DNA from: Ampullaceana balthica
Taxonomy: Eukaryota; Mollusca; Gastropoda; Lymnaeidae
Direction: 5' to 3'
Assembly (NCBI GenBank): GCA_944989445.1
Contig: CALYLW010000334.1
Location: 244,501-308,500, forward strand
DNA: 64,000 nucleotides
Shown here: piece by piece, positions 23,686 through 33,413 of the stretch
Layout: each line of letters starts with the position of its first letter
Position numbering within the stretch: the stretch's first letter is position 1
Program-made: the position numbers and the translations under genes
Notes under the pieces: model-generated
Told to the model about the DNA's origin: nothing
The model's database searches: none
The model's input: only the letters and a program-made list of their open reading frames with translations

Positions 23686-24290
23686 ATTATGACTTATTAT
23701 TCATAATATTTTTTTGTTTTCCTTGTCTTTCTGTAAATCCACAAGAAAGCTTTGAAAAGGGGATCAGACCAGGAGTGTTGAAAATCCGGATTACATACCT
23801 GGTCGACTCTTAAGAGAATTGCTTTTTTAAGACCACTATTACACCAGATATTCGTTTTCAAAACTATTGGTCATCTTTTAATTATGTGTAGTCTATTATA
23901 AATAAACTGATGTCATTTTATGTAAATTAATTTAAGGATCCAATTCCGTATTAAAAGCAAAAAATTACAACACACACAAACGAATTGTGTTATCAAAACA
24001 ATAAATTAGAGGTTTATTTATGGACTAAGGCCTTCATGAGTAAAAAATAATACAATAGAGATTAAAAACAGAAACGAAAAAAGAAAGGTGGGCTCAGGTA
24101 TTTCACTTAAAGTACTTATTTGTACCGATTACAAAGTATGAAGTTAATTTTTTAATAAGTTGTTTAAAAGTATAGCAATCGTAAATAGCGGTCTTCACTG
24201 GTCTTTACTTATGTTTCAAGCTATCTTCTGATCTCCAATTACATCAATTGATAAGTAACGGTTACCATCTTTCTTCAGATATTAGCAGCT

Positions 24291-24327
24291 TGTGTATGAC
24301 TCGCCTACACAAGAATAAAACAGTCTT
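24291..24327 (+). repeat. Duplicate of the 3' end of micro-gene 1
   Basis: 37 bases match 26227-26263 with three mismatches, including TGTGTATGACTCGCC, the flanking ACAC complement and the AATAAA signal. No partner coding frame is visible just upstream, so it is probably the 3' end of a decayed or non-coding copy. Confidence 0.7.
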
Positions 24328-25235
24328 GATATATTAACACTTTCATAAAAGTCATGGTACAGAGAGTTTGCGCTAAGCTATTAATAATTTATTTATTTAA
24401 GTGACAAATAAAGCAGTTTAATATCGTTTGCATTCAATTTTAATATTTTGGTTAAATCTTCGCTTCTGGAAAGTCTTTACTGGTATTTGTAGTATTTTAA
24501 AAGAATTTTCTACGTTTCAGTAATTACTTGAAATAAAGTCTTTTATAAATGGATTAACATGTTTTAATAACTTTGTTATGACCGTAAGCTTCATGGACTA
24601 TTAATATATTCGCCACACATTCAGTTTCATCTATACGTATAGACACCGTATAGTTATTTAGATGCGCATTACAAAATTTTCCTTCAATTCATCTTTGCCA
24701 AATTGAAGAAATTAATTACTCTGTCAATAAAAATATTTAAATTTTATTTGGTAAATTATGTATATTTATTAACAATGAGCAAGTAATTGATTAACAAATG
24801 TGAATATTGCGTTAAAATTGAGATGAGATATTTATAATACAATTTTTTTCGTATATTTTAAAGATTTCAAACCAATCTCTACACAGAAAGAAAAAAAAAC
24901 AAGTAGGCCTAAGTGAAATGTTGACGGTAGCGCATGATGGCGGACAGAAACCCTAAGCGTTAAGAACACGGTAAGTAAAATGTAAAGTCATTTTGTAAAA
25001 ACGGCATTAAAATTAAATTGGTTTAGCTAAAACTATAAGCGAATGAATCTGTAAATATAATGTCTATTTACTGATGGGATTGTTTACACCTGAGACCAGT
25101 TGTGTCCGCCATTTTACAAGTAAAACTCGACTCTGTTGTTATTACAGTTTTTTGAAGCACCGTTTCTGTAAGATCTTCCGTCTCTTTCCATCGATCTGTT
25201 TAACGTCTCGAATCACAATCTATCTTATCTTATAT

Positions 25236-25560
25236 TTACAGACGACCCTTCTATAGACAACATTGTTGCGTCCTACGTTAATCCATAGTCAATGTCTAGT
25301 CTTGCAGTTTATTTAGAGCTTTGAATGTTGTTAGTATGTTGGTTTTCCTGATTTTTTCAGACAACCCATTCGACGCCCGAATTCCAGAAGGAAAATGGGA
25401 TGATATGTATTTGTTTGTTCTTGCGAATGGAATGAAAAAAGTTTGTTTTTTTCCGTAAGGTTTATCTGAGGGTTGTATTAGATTGTTGTTACGTTGTATT
25501 TGTAAATAAGAGTTTTAATGCCTTTAAAAAAAAATTACTACTTTGCTTGTTGTTCTCCTA
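25236..25560 (-). mobile_element. Retroelement copy with the shared AGAAGG tail
   Basis: Diverged sibling of 2636-2975, in the same orientation. Read on plus it starts TTTACAGACGACCCTTCTAT, the inverted tail, and keeps GTTGGTTTTCCTG and GTTCTTGCGAATGGAA in the same order as the other copy. Confidence 0.7.
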
Positions 25561-25881
25561 TACTCTAGATTTTATTTAATTTAATGATGTAGCTAATGGT
25601 GTTAATTTGATGATTATTTATGTCATAAAGTCTCCTCTAAGTTCACTCCAATAATAATGTTTGTTTTATATTTTTTCATAGAAAAATGTGATTGAGAAAT
25701 ATTTCAAATTCGATTGAAGGCACCAAGCAAAGTGTCAGCTCTATCACTTTACCTCACAAGAAAACTGACAGAAACAAAACTCGCCAAGCTTCTACAGTTC
25801 ATTGGTTTCTCTGACGTCCAAGAAAAGTTTTTACCAAGTGTCAACCGAGCCAAGCTTCTAGAGGTGTAAGTTTTCCGTGTC

Positions 25882-25889
25882 TATAAATA
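25882..25889 (+). promoter_or_regulatory. TATA box for the micro-gene cluster
   Basis: TATAAATA, with a start-site-like TTCAGA about 33 bases downstream (25916). An E-box-like CACGTG sits at 25893. The implied leader is about 100 nt and contains two short upstream ATG frames, ATG-ACG-TAA near 25920 and an 8-codon one at 25984. The position fits transcription of the frame at 26015. Confidence 0.55.
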
Positions 25890-26014
25890 CATCACGTGAA
25901 CACACGGAGCTTCCGTTCAGATGACGTAACACGCTGGTGAGAGAAGCTGGAAGAAAAAAAATCCCAAAAGACGAATATCAATTATGTTGAACTGGAAATG
26001 CACACCCTAATTAA

Positions 26015-26185
26015 ATGATAATCTTGTTTGATGCGTGGCTCATATTCCTGATCTGGTTCGTGTTCTACGTTGGCGGAGTCTGGGGCCTGTATTTGACCAG
26101 CCAGCGGGGACGAGTGGGTCGTCAGAGGGCGGCTCACTGCCACTCAAGTCATCCACATTTTACGTTCAGGAGATGGTACTGGTGA
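26015..26185 (+). CDS. Micro-gene 1: 56-aa single-pass membrane protein
   Basis: No family recognised. The frame begins MIILFDAWLIFLIWFVFYVG, continues with a membrane segment to about residue 27, and then has a basic tail (SQRGRVGRQR, then a His/Ser-rich part and RRWYW). The positive-inside rule puts the tail in the cytosol. The segment is rich in Trp and uses varied codons, unlike chance AT-rich frames. It is preceded by a TATA box and followed 65 bases after the stop by AATAAA (26250-26255), so it could be a complete small transcription unit. It could also be the first cistron of a longer message, because seven similar frames follow on the same strand. Confidence 0.6.
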   Translation: MIILFDAWLIFLIWFVFYVGGVWGLYLTSQRGRVGRQRAAHCHSSHPHFTFRRWYW

Positions 26186-26226
26186 TGATGAACATATCCC
26201 TCCAACAGCCGTGGACTTTGATTGTT

Positions 26227-26263
26227 TGTGTATGACTCGCCCACACATAAATAAAACAGTCTT
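26227..26263 (+). terminator. 3' end signal of micro-gene 1 (AATAAA with small hairpin)
   Basis: AATAAA at 26250-26255, just after a short hairpin (GTGT...ACAC around ATGACTCGCCC). The whole 37-base block is repeated at 24291-24327. Confidence 0.6.
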
Positions 26264-26402
26264 CTTAGTCTCACCCTAAGAACTATTCGCGTGATAAGGT
26301 CAGATAGCATATTTCGTCAAGATGAAAAGTTACAAACTTTCAAATGCATAGCTGTTAGCCCGCTTCTAAAGAACTTGAAAAACTTGTCTGCAATAAATCT
26401 CA

Positions 26403-26597
26403 ATGATAATTTCGATTGTGTATATGCTAAGCAACCTTTTGGTTGAGAGCATGAACAAATTTGGTGCATTATTTTATGACGACGAGGTCCCCGAGAAATT
26501 TGCTTACGTTCGTTGTTTGCTGAGCTTCTACTTACTCGTGTATCTTTCAATTATCACAGCGACATTTCCTTGTGCTCTGGCCTACATGGTGTTTTAA
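26403..26597 (+). CDS. Micro-gene 2: 64-aa C-terminally anchored membrane protein
   Basis: No family recognised. The N-terminal third is moderately hydrophobic, an acidic patch (FYDDEVPEKF, residues 24-33) follows, and one hydrophobic segment at residues 38-63 runs to the C-terminus, like a tail anchor. Further Met codons at residues 8 and 17 leave the start uncertain. It begins about 150 bases after the poly(A) signal of micro-gene 1 and 200 bases before micro-gene 3, same strand. Confidence 0.42.
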   Translation: MIISIVYMLSNLLVESMNKFGALFYDDEVPEKFAYVRCLLSFYLLVYLSIITATFPCALAYMVF

Positions 26598-26797
26598 ATC
26601 AGTTTACTGTTATCAACAACCTCAAAGGAAATATGGATTTTCCAATGGTATAGTGATAGCACTATCTCTTTTATATATGCATAAATAGCAAAATATATGT
26701 AGGAGCAATTTTTATGTGAAAAGTAGAGGATTTTACATACACTTTTGCCTTACTTTGGTATAGTAATTGCCATTGTTATACCAGGAACGAGACATTA

Positions 26798-27001
26798 ATG
26801 CTAACAAGCAGGAGGCTCCTCCGTGACATAGTTATGCCTCACGAAGAAATCTGGCCAACGGATCTCTTAGCTTACGCGCTTGTCATTTTTGCCATCTATT
26901 ACTTTTTCTTTAAGAACCACGAAGAGAGAAGGCCTGTGTGTTGTTGCCAGCAGCCCTGTAGACGGTACTGTTGCCGCAGGCCGAGGCCTCCTTGCAACTG
27001 A
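26798..27001 (+). CDS. Micro-gene 3: 67-aa membrane protein with Cys/Arg tail
   Basis: No family recognised. A basic N-terminus (TSRRLLRD) precedes one membrane segment at about 22-38 (DLLAYALVIFAIYYFFF) and a charged hinge (KNHEERRP). The tail holds seven cysteines and many arginines (CCC at 48-50, CRRYCC at 54-59, PPCN at the end). The tail suggests palmitoylation, metal binding or disulfides; the sequence cannot decide. Codon third positions are mixed G/C/T, unlike the AT-rich surroundings, which supports real coding. Confidence 0.62.
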   Translation: MLTSRRLLRDIVMPHEEIWPTDLLAYALVIFAIYYFFFKNHEERRPVCCCQQPCRRYCCRRPRPPCN

Positions 27002-27391
27002 AACACCAACGATTGCAGTCACGTTGGTGGCGCTTCAGTGATCGCTCACGGGATTGTTTCACTGACATTTGATAAAATAACAACGTTATACGTTTTATCT
27101 TTCAAGTATAGAAGTTCTGGAATGATCATACTTGTGGGTTTAATGTCTCATTAAAGTGACGTCTTACGTAAAGAAAAGACTTTTATATATAAGAAAAGGA
27201 AAAAGAAACCTAGAAAAGTAATCTGAGAGTTTGCTGCGAAGAAAGAAAAATAGAAGGACGTTTAAGTGAACATTATCTTCACTGGCATATTCAGAGTTAC
27301 CCGATTAATCGCGATACTATTTATTTTTCCCCCCAAATAACATCAATTTGGTCAAATACTAGAGTTCACAAAGGAAATATAAGGAGAGGAA

Positions 27392-27511
27392 ATGCTTTGT
27401 GACGAAGATATGTCCACTCTGCCCACCACCGGGGACTGTGTTATAATATTGCTGATTCTTTTTTCCTTTTGTGTTTTTCATCACGTTATCAAAGACTGTA
27501 ACTGTAATTGA
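27392..27511 (+). CDS. Micro-gene 4: 39-aa membrane micropeptide
   Basis: No family recognised. A short polar, acidic N-terminus (MLCDEDMSTLPTTGD) is followed by one hydrophobic segment at 15-31 (CVIILLILFSFCVF) and a Cys/Asn end (IKDCNCN). The ATG has a purine at -3 (GAGGAAATG). It lies 390 bases after micro-gene 3. Its length alone makes it the least secure of the set. Confidence 0.4.
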   Translation: MLCDEDMSTLPTTGDCVIILLILFSFCVFHHVIKDCNCN

Positions 27512-27519
27512 AAGAAGAA

Positions 27520-28260
27520 AGTCTCGGGAGCAATAGCTCGTGTCAGTTTTAAACCCATAAAAACAAAATATGAAATCCAAGCTCACTATAAGACGTCCAT
27601 TTATGACAAGATTTCTAAAATAATAGTAAGTGTTAACACAACGTTACATACTTATGTCACATCTTGCATAAAATAAACTTAGGTCTCTCATGGAAGTAGA
27701 TCAAACCATAAAAGACACTCACTACGTTCCACGCAATAGTTTTCGTCCCACTCAATGACCCCAGCACTACGGATGAGAAATAAGTAGCGCACTGGGAACT
27801 TTTAGCAAATAGGTGAGCATATTTGCTGTGATTGGTTTCAAGGATTGAGTGAGTTATTTAAATTGAAGACCAAATTTTGCATTGCCAAGTTGAACCATTA
27901 ATTCCTGTAGAAGGGTTTAGCTGTGTGCGTCGAGGGGTTGTTTTTATCATCGCGCTAACGACGCTTCACCGGCACACCCTTTTATGAGTGGAGAAAAGAG
28001 CAATCTAAAGAAAACATGTAGAGGACGAACACTGATGTTATGCTACAAATTGATATCCCGTAGTTTTCCACTTAATTAAGCGTCGCGTAAGTCATATCCT
28101 ATTTTTAGAAAAAAGGATACCGAAAAAGACATCAAAACGTTTCTTTACGTCATCAAACAAATGATAAAACTGACATTGTCCACGCAGATCAAGCGATCAT
28201 GTAAGACGTGTCCTAATATCGTGGTCAAGAGGTATCTGGTGGGGGAGGAGCGTGTCCACG
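27520..28260. other. Spacer between micro-genes 4 and 5
   Basis: No membrane-type frame found. An AATAAA lies near 27673. A 54-codon frame without a membrane segment starts near 28161 and overlaps micro-gene 5 in another frame; it is probably chance. Confidence 0.4.
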
Positions 28261-28267
28261 GAAAACA

Positions 28268-28414
28268 ATGGTCATTTACTTCTACTTCAGCGATTACATC
28301 ATTGGGGTTGCCATATTTGTAATATTAGCGTATCTTGCGGGCCAGGTTTACTACTGCTGTATAGCACAGAATGAACCCAGAAAACCAGAGAAGCAAAGAC
28401 GCCGCCGCTGTTGA
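28268..28414 (+). CDS. Micro-gene 5: 48-aa membrane protein with basic tail ending in Cys
   Basis: No family recognised. One membrane segment at about 9-31 (YIIGVAIFVILAYLAGQVYY) is followed by two cysteines (30-31), a polar hinge (AQNEPRKPEK) and the end QRRRRC. The cytosolic basic tail and cysteines beside the membrane resemble micro-gene 3 in plan though not in alignable sequence. The ATG context ACAATGG is good. It ends 130 bases before micro-gene 6. Confidence 0.6.
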   Translation: MVIYFYFSDYIIGVAIFVILAYLAGQVYYCCIAQNEPRKPEKQRRRRC

Positions 28415-28544
28415 AATAATTGTCAAACAGGTTCATCCCAACTGGTAACGTGGCTCAAACACTTGCTGCTAGCAGTACAATTAGAAAATTGCCCGGAGTT
28501 TGATCGTTTCAGAAATCTAATAATAGAACTCACCGACTGCCTAT

Positions 28545-28742
28545 ATGGATCAGGCTCAGGGAGACTGGTCTCCACGACAACGAGGCTTGAATCAGTTCGA
28601 GAATCATGTAGATCCGCGTCCTTATGACGCTATGCCAAGCCTCCTTATCTACCCATGCTACGTCATCATCGCCATTTACGTTGCTTTTATTGCCTACCTC
28701 GGTTCATTGGTCATCACATGCACCATACTGAATTGTGATTGA
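28545..28742 (+). CDS. Micro-gene 6: 65-aa membrane protein
   Basis: No family recognised. A polar N-terminal half (residues 1-30, with SPRQRGLNQFENHVDPRPYD) precedes one long hydrophobic segment at 32-62 (LLIYPCYVIIAIYVAFIAYL, then SLVITCTIL) and ends NCD. Third positions are rich in C (ATC, GTC, TAC, GCC, CTC) in an otherwise AT-rich area, the best codon evidence of the cluster. Confidence 0.65.
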   Translation: MDQAQGDWSPRQRGLNQFENHVDPRPYDAMPSLLIYPCYVIIAIYVAFIAYLGSLVITCTILNCD

Positions 28743-29122
28743 ACCGTCTAAAATACGTTAAAAGTCCACCAGTAGCGATTAACCTAGCTATTTAGTAGTA
28801 CGAACAACAAATTGTGAGAAAATACTAATTAAATTGATGATTTCTATGGATTGCCAGAAAGCAGCTAGTTTCCAAAGACTATGATAAAGTGTGCCTGATC
28901 AAACTACATTGAAGTTGTTGTGTTAAACTAAAGGGCTGGTTAAACTAAAACATTGCGACTATTAATCGTAGCCATAGTTGGATTAGATTAGCGCTTGTTG
29001 CCAATCATTGACAGGGGTCATCAATACTTCAGCAGTTTAGCTCTGGTCTCTCTGCTCACTGCCTCAATTTAAACTGATCGTATATTCTAATTTCTGTCTC
29101 GGTGAAAAGGACAAAATCTTCA

Positions 29123-29347
29123 ATGGCGGACCTGGCATCGATCGTGTATGCTGTCTTATCCTACATGTTCTTTTTGTCATGCCTCTTCTTTGTGTTACTT
29201 GCCATCGGCAGAGTCCTTTTAATGGCCATGGACACTGCGGTGCAAACAGACATAAACATTGCCAATAGGGTCAGCTACTCTATCCAGGAATGCAGCAGGG
29301 CCGAGAAAAGACAGAAGCTTATAAACGGGGGATCTTTTGTAAACTAA
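29123..29347 (+). CDS. Micro-gene 7: 74-aa membrane protein with hydrophilic C-terminus
   Basis: No family recognised. The start is the ATG at 29123 (MADLAS); the frame is open for seven codons upstream but has no other ATG. A membrane segment spans about 5-36 (YAVLSYMFFLSCLFFVLLAI, then GRVLLMAM), and the C-terminal 38 residues look helical and charged (QECSRAEKRQKL). Codon choice is mixed (GCC, ATC, GTC, CTG). It is the largest and last tightly spaced member. Confidence 0.62.
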   Translation: MADLASIVYAVLSYMFFLSCLFFVLLAIGRVLLMAMDTAVQTDINIANRVSYSIQECSRAEKRQKLINGGSFVN

Positions 29348-29545
29348 ATGAAGAGTTTTTGTTGGTCGTAATGCTAAACAAAGTTCATCGTTATATTAAG
29401 TAGGCTTATAATAGGTCACTATATAATATACGTAAGCTAATTGGTTGCAATTACAGAAGAAAAGCCCTGGGACTCTATGTCTCCTTGCTTGACCAGTATT
29501 CCCTCTAATTTTCAGTGTAAATCGGGACATTAAAGAAAATACTAT

Positions 29546-29612
29546 AAAGCAGTTGTTCCCAACCCCACGGCCGCGGATCGGTACCGGGCCATGGAACAAA
29601 TGCTACCGGGCC
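29546..29612 (+). mobile_element. hAT element end
   Basis: CAGTTGTTCCCAACCCCACG and CCGCGGATCGGTACCGGGCC are the typical end of hAT elements of the 'CAGTGGTTCCCAACC' type. The opposite end of the same family appears inverted at 33393-33413. Whether they bound one 3.9-kb element or are two scraps is open. Confidence 0.55.
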
Positions 29613-30328
29613 GCCTAAGGAACATTACATGTTCTTTACATGATAATCTCTGTTATTTGTATAATTGAAACAGCTCTTGTTAGTTGTAGCAATACAATCT
29701 GAATACATCTTGCGTCTCGAGATCATGGATAATGTGTGATATAAAGTTCAACAATATTCGCCTAAAAAAACAAGATCCTTAGCTATTGCAGCATTAAAGC
29801 ATTCATCGAAGTCCAATGTTTATCATTCACTTTATGTCATGTAGATTGAAAGTGTAAACAATTTAATGATGAGAAAAAATCTCCAATATACAAAAGTTGT
29901 TAATGATATATTCCCCTGTGGTTTTTAATTAACTAACCTAACAAAGATAAAAAGTCGCGAGTGTTGACATGAAACATGCATGATTTTAAATTTTATACTT
30001 TCATAAATATTGAATACGCTTTAATTTTTTAAGTAATAACAAACATTTATCACCAGTAATATCATTCTAGTGACAAATTTAGGATTGCTTAGCTTTGATT
30101 AAGGGTTTTGTGATTAATTTTTTAGAAAGATGTAAAACACAATACAAATTTTATGTATCCAATATTTTGTTCCGTTAATAAGGTTTTATTAGAGAAAAAA
30201 TTATTTTGAAAAAAAAGGGATTAAAAAAGATAAAACTGATAATAAACTATATCAATGTAACTATTTCAAACAACAACTAAATATGTCGATGTGTGCAAGG
30301 ACTTACTAGAAAATATTTCCTAGATATA

Positions 30329-30451
30329 ATGGATTCATTTCTGAAATACGGATACGCATTTTTGTGCTTGGTGCTAGCATTTTTGGGACTTTGCCATTTA
30401 ATCCTTTGGTTCATCAACAATGAGCAGATGCGTCTTGATGGCGTTGAGTAA
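30329..30451 (+). CDS. Micro-gene 8: 40-aa membrane micropeptide
   Basis: No family recognised. The frame MDSFLKYGYAFLCLVLAFLG continues through one membrane segment (about 7-29) and ends in a polar NNEQMRLDGVE. The length and plan are reminiscent of sarcolipin/phospholamban-class regulators, but there is no sequence match I can assert. A purine sits at -3 (ATAATGG). An AATAAA follows at 30703-30708. It stands about 1 kb beyond micro-gene 7, after a hAT scrap, so its membership in the cluster is less certain. Confidence 0.45.
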   Translation: MDSFLKYGYAFLCLVLAFLGLCHLILWFINNEQMRLDGVE

Positions 30452-30702
30452 ACATTAAGTGAACGATAGCTGAGTTCACTATTGTAGGATGTTGACACAT
30501 TGTCATGAATCGCAAAGAATTTTAAGCCATCTGATAAAAATGAGGAAACTTGTTACATCACCATCACCATCAAATGCGATTGTAAACACATTAACGTGTT
30601 ATAAATTGTATCTTAGTTCAAGCTGTAGTATGACATCATCAACATCATATAAGAATGTCAGCAACGTGAATTGGACATGTAATGTAAACCAAAAATATGT
30701 GA

Positions 30703-30708
30703 AATAAA
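30703..30708 (+). terminator. Poly(A) signal after micro-gene 8
   Basis: AATAAA, 250 bases after the stop at 30451. If the cluster is one transcript this could be its common 3' end. Confidence 0.4.
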
Positions 30709-31106
30709 ATATTTTGGGCTTGAAACGAAATTCAGAATTCTTTTTTTTATTTTTATTAACGTTAACATTTTCTTTGTTTGTGTTTTTTTTTATAGTAAAA
30801 GTAAAATTAATCAAAGTTCATATTCCAATTGTGGGAACTCCAATAGACGATTGGATAGCCTTGTCTTTCTGCTTATCTTTTAAATGAAGGCAAAGCTATT
30901 TCATTAATCATCTTTCTATTTGAATGGTTTATATTAATGTTACTCGTAGTAGACAAGTGAGGAGTTTAAAAAAAAATTTGCAAACAATCATATAAAAAAA
31001 CATGTATATACACTTTCCCAAAAAAGTATATAATAAAAATAATCAAGAAGGAATAGAAGGAGCTAAACACGTGAATACTGAGGACATACTAATCATATTA
31101 TATAAG

Positions 31107-32230
31107 AGACTAGCGTATCACCCGTCAAAAATAACGGAAGTTTTCAGCTAAAATCTATTTATTTTTTTAAAAATGCACTTTTTTTAGGGCGCCTACGAAG
31201 CCGACCTTTTCAAAAGCCCAACTAACTTTGTCCTTGTTTGATAAATACGAAATATTAAACTTTCTGAAATGTACACAAAGTATTTTATAACAGGGGTTGT
31301 AGGATTTGATTTTGTTTTTTTTATTTTATAATTAACCATCATCAAATCCTCTTTTTACATTGATCCCTTTTTCAAAATTAAAATACATGTATGAGCGAAA
31401 ACAATGACGCCATATAATAACAGCGCATCTTTAATTTGCACACCTTTTGATGTATTGGTGCAGTAATTTGGTTTTCCCTGCTTTCTAAAATTAGTATCGT
31501 CACGGACAGACATTACAAATTATTATATAAGAGATTGAGAATTATAAAAAATAATAATAAAGATTTTAAATACAATTCTAAAAATGAAATAAAAGCAAAT
31601 TCCCCACAACAATCGGTTTTGTCTTACGTATACCATCGAAACCAAATTGGCAGTTAAAATTCTTCACATAGTTCATTTGACACACACAAATATTTTTATC
31701 TCTATTTCTATGCAAATCCGAGCAAGTCATTTTCTTGAAATTTACTTTTAAGTTTTTATCTTGTTCGATGACTGTACATCAAATATTTGTCATGCTTTTT
31801 ATATTCAGAAATCATTACCTAAATATAAAAAAAGATCCCGTAAATAAATGTTTTTGACTATAAATCCTTTATTTACGAGACATAACTAAAAGTATCAATA
31901 TACATAATTTGCAATCTCTGTCACGTCTGTCTGTCATGCATGTCTGTCTGTCCGTGACGCTACTAATTTTAGAAAGCAGCGCACCAAATTACTGCACCAA
32001 TGCATCAAAAGGTGTGCAAATTAAAGATGCGCTGTAAAAAATATTATATGACGTCATTGTTTTAGCTCATATTTTAATTTTGGAAAAGGGAGCAATTTAA
32101 ACAGAGGATTTGATGATGGTTAATTATAAAATACTTTGTGTACATTCCAGGAATTTTAATATTTCGTATTTATCAAACAAGGATAAGTTAATTTAATTAC
32201 AGTACATTCGATCGATCTGAAATTTTGTTA
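31107..32230. repeat. Pair of MITE copies in inverted orientation
   Basis: The segment 31228-31512 is the approximate reverse complement of 31948-32190. They share TTTGATAAATACGAAATATT, GCATCTTTAATTTGCACACC and CTAAAATTAGTA or their complements. The left copy starts with GACTAGCGTATCACCCGTCA and both end near CTGTC/GACAG-rich blocks and a TATATAAGAGA word. Non-coding. Confidence 0.8.
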
Positions 32231-32840
32231 GATCATTTTTATCGTCGGCATGAGTCTGCCTGCAAAATTTCAGCTCGCTAGCATACGGCGAAGCGGGTTA
32301 GAAATTGATCCAAAGTTTTTGCGACCAACAATCAATCACACACCACGAGTTAATATAAATAATTTAAAAACAAAACCAATTTTCACGTCTGCATTACGTC
32401 AAATTTTTTACTTCTACTATTGGGGAAAATACTATTGACCTAACTATTTTAATGACACACATGCCGTTTTTTGTGTGTGTGTTTTGTTTCACAAAGTCAT
32501 TATAAACATTCTATATGTAGAAAAACCTTGTAACAAAAAAAAGTATATATTTAATCAAATCTTAATAATCTATTTTTCAATATCTTTTAGCTAAGTAGCC
32601 ATAAGACCAATAAAAACATTTTAACAGATACAATATTGTTTCTATTTTATCAAGTATTAAATACCATTATTCCTTATAAGATTCGTTGATGCATATGCTT
32701 AGTTGTTCATCATCCACTTTGTGTGTCAAAAATTGGATATTTCTTTTACAAACATTCAACAATATTTTGCCCCTGTATTTTCGGTGGAAAAAAAAAGTTA
32801 AATTAAATGATGGTATTAATTAAGAAGAATCAATGCGCTA

Positions 32841-33187
32841 GAGATGAGATGTTTCAGAAATATATTGAACATCTCCTACACAGCGCACATCACAAACGAA
32901 GCGGTCCGCAACACAATAAGTACTGTCATTGGCCCCTACGAGGGCCTTCTCACCTCAATTAAGAAGAGGAAACTACGATGGTACGGACACGTGACAAGGT
33001 CTGGAGGTCTCGCAAAGACTATTTTGCAAGGCACAGTCCAGGGAGGAAGGAAAAGAGGCAGACAAAGGAAGGGATGGGAAGACGATATCTATTAGCGACT
33101 CTCAAAATGCAGCACATGATCCAGACAAATGGCGTGAGATAGTGTGCAGTTCACGATTGTTCCCCAACGACCCAAAGACGGGTTAAG
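32841..33187 (+). pseudogene. 3' end of a non-LTR retrotransposon reverse transcriptase
   Basis: The frame from 32844 reads RCFRNILNISYTAHITNEAV, then KKRKLRWYGHVTRSGGLAKT, then QGTVQGGRKRGRQRKGWEDD. This is the well-known C-terminal segment after the RT thumb in many invertebrate LINEs ('LRWYGHVxRxxxxxxxKxxLxGxxxGxRxRGRQRxRWxDDI'). After a frameshift near 33090 it continues as DPDKWREIVCSSRLFPNDPK. It is truncated at the 5' side; no catalytic YADD block is present. Confidence 0.88.
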
Positions 33188-33392
33188 GGATATTTCAAGT
33201 TCAAAATTATTCTTGAATAAATTTTAACCATCATTTTACAATAGGCCACTTAAAGTGAATTTATTTTCTAACATTTATCCGCTTTTAATTAACTATCATA
33301 AATTTAAAACAACCCTGAGAATTACTTAAGTGAAAGCTGTTAACAATTCCCCAAAATGCCACCGCTCTCTAAGCGACCCTGCATTCTCACTT

Positions 33393-33413
33393 TACCGGGC
33401 CGCGAAGCGGAAC
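33393..33413 (-). mobile_element. hAT element end (inverted partner of 29546)
   Basis: CCGGGCCGCGAAGCGGAACG followed by TTGGAAAC is the inverted counterpart of the CCAACC...CCGCGGATCGG end at 29546. Confidence 0.45.

Noticed and set aside
26035..26235. 66-codon frame overlapping micro-gene 1
   Set aside because: It has no ATG start and no coherent membrane segment; the overlapping frame at 26015 has both.
27359..27586. 75-codon minus-strand frame
   Set aside because: Antisense to micro-gene 4, with no family resemblance and weak codon support.
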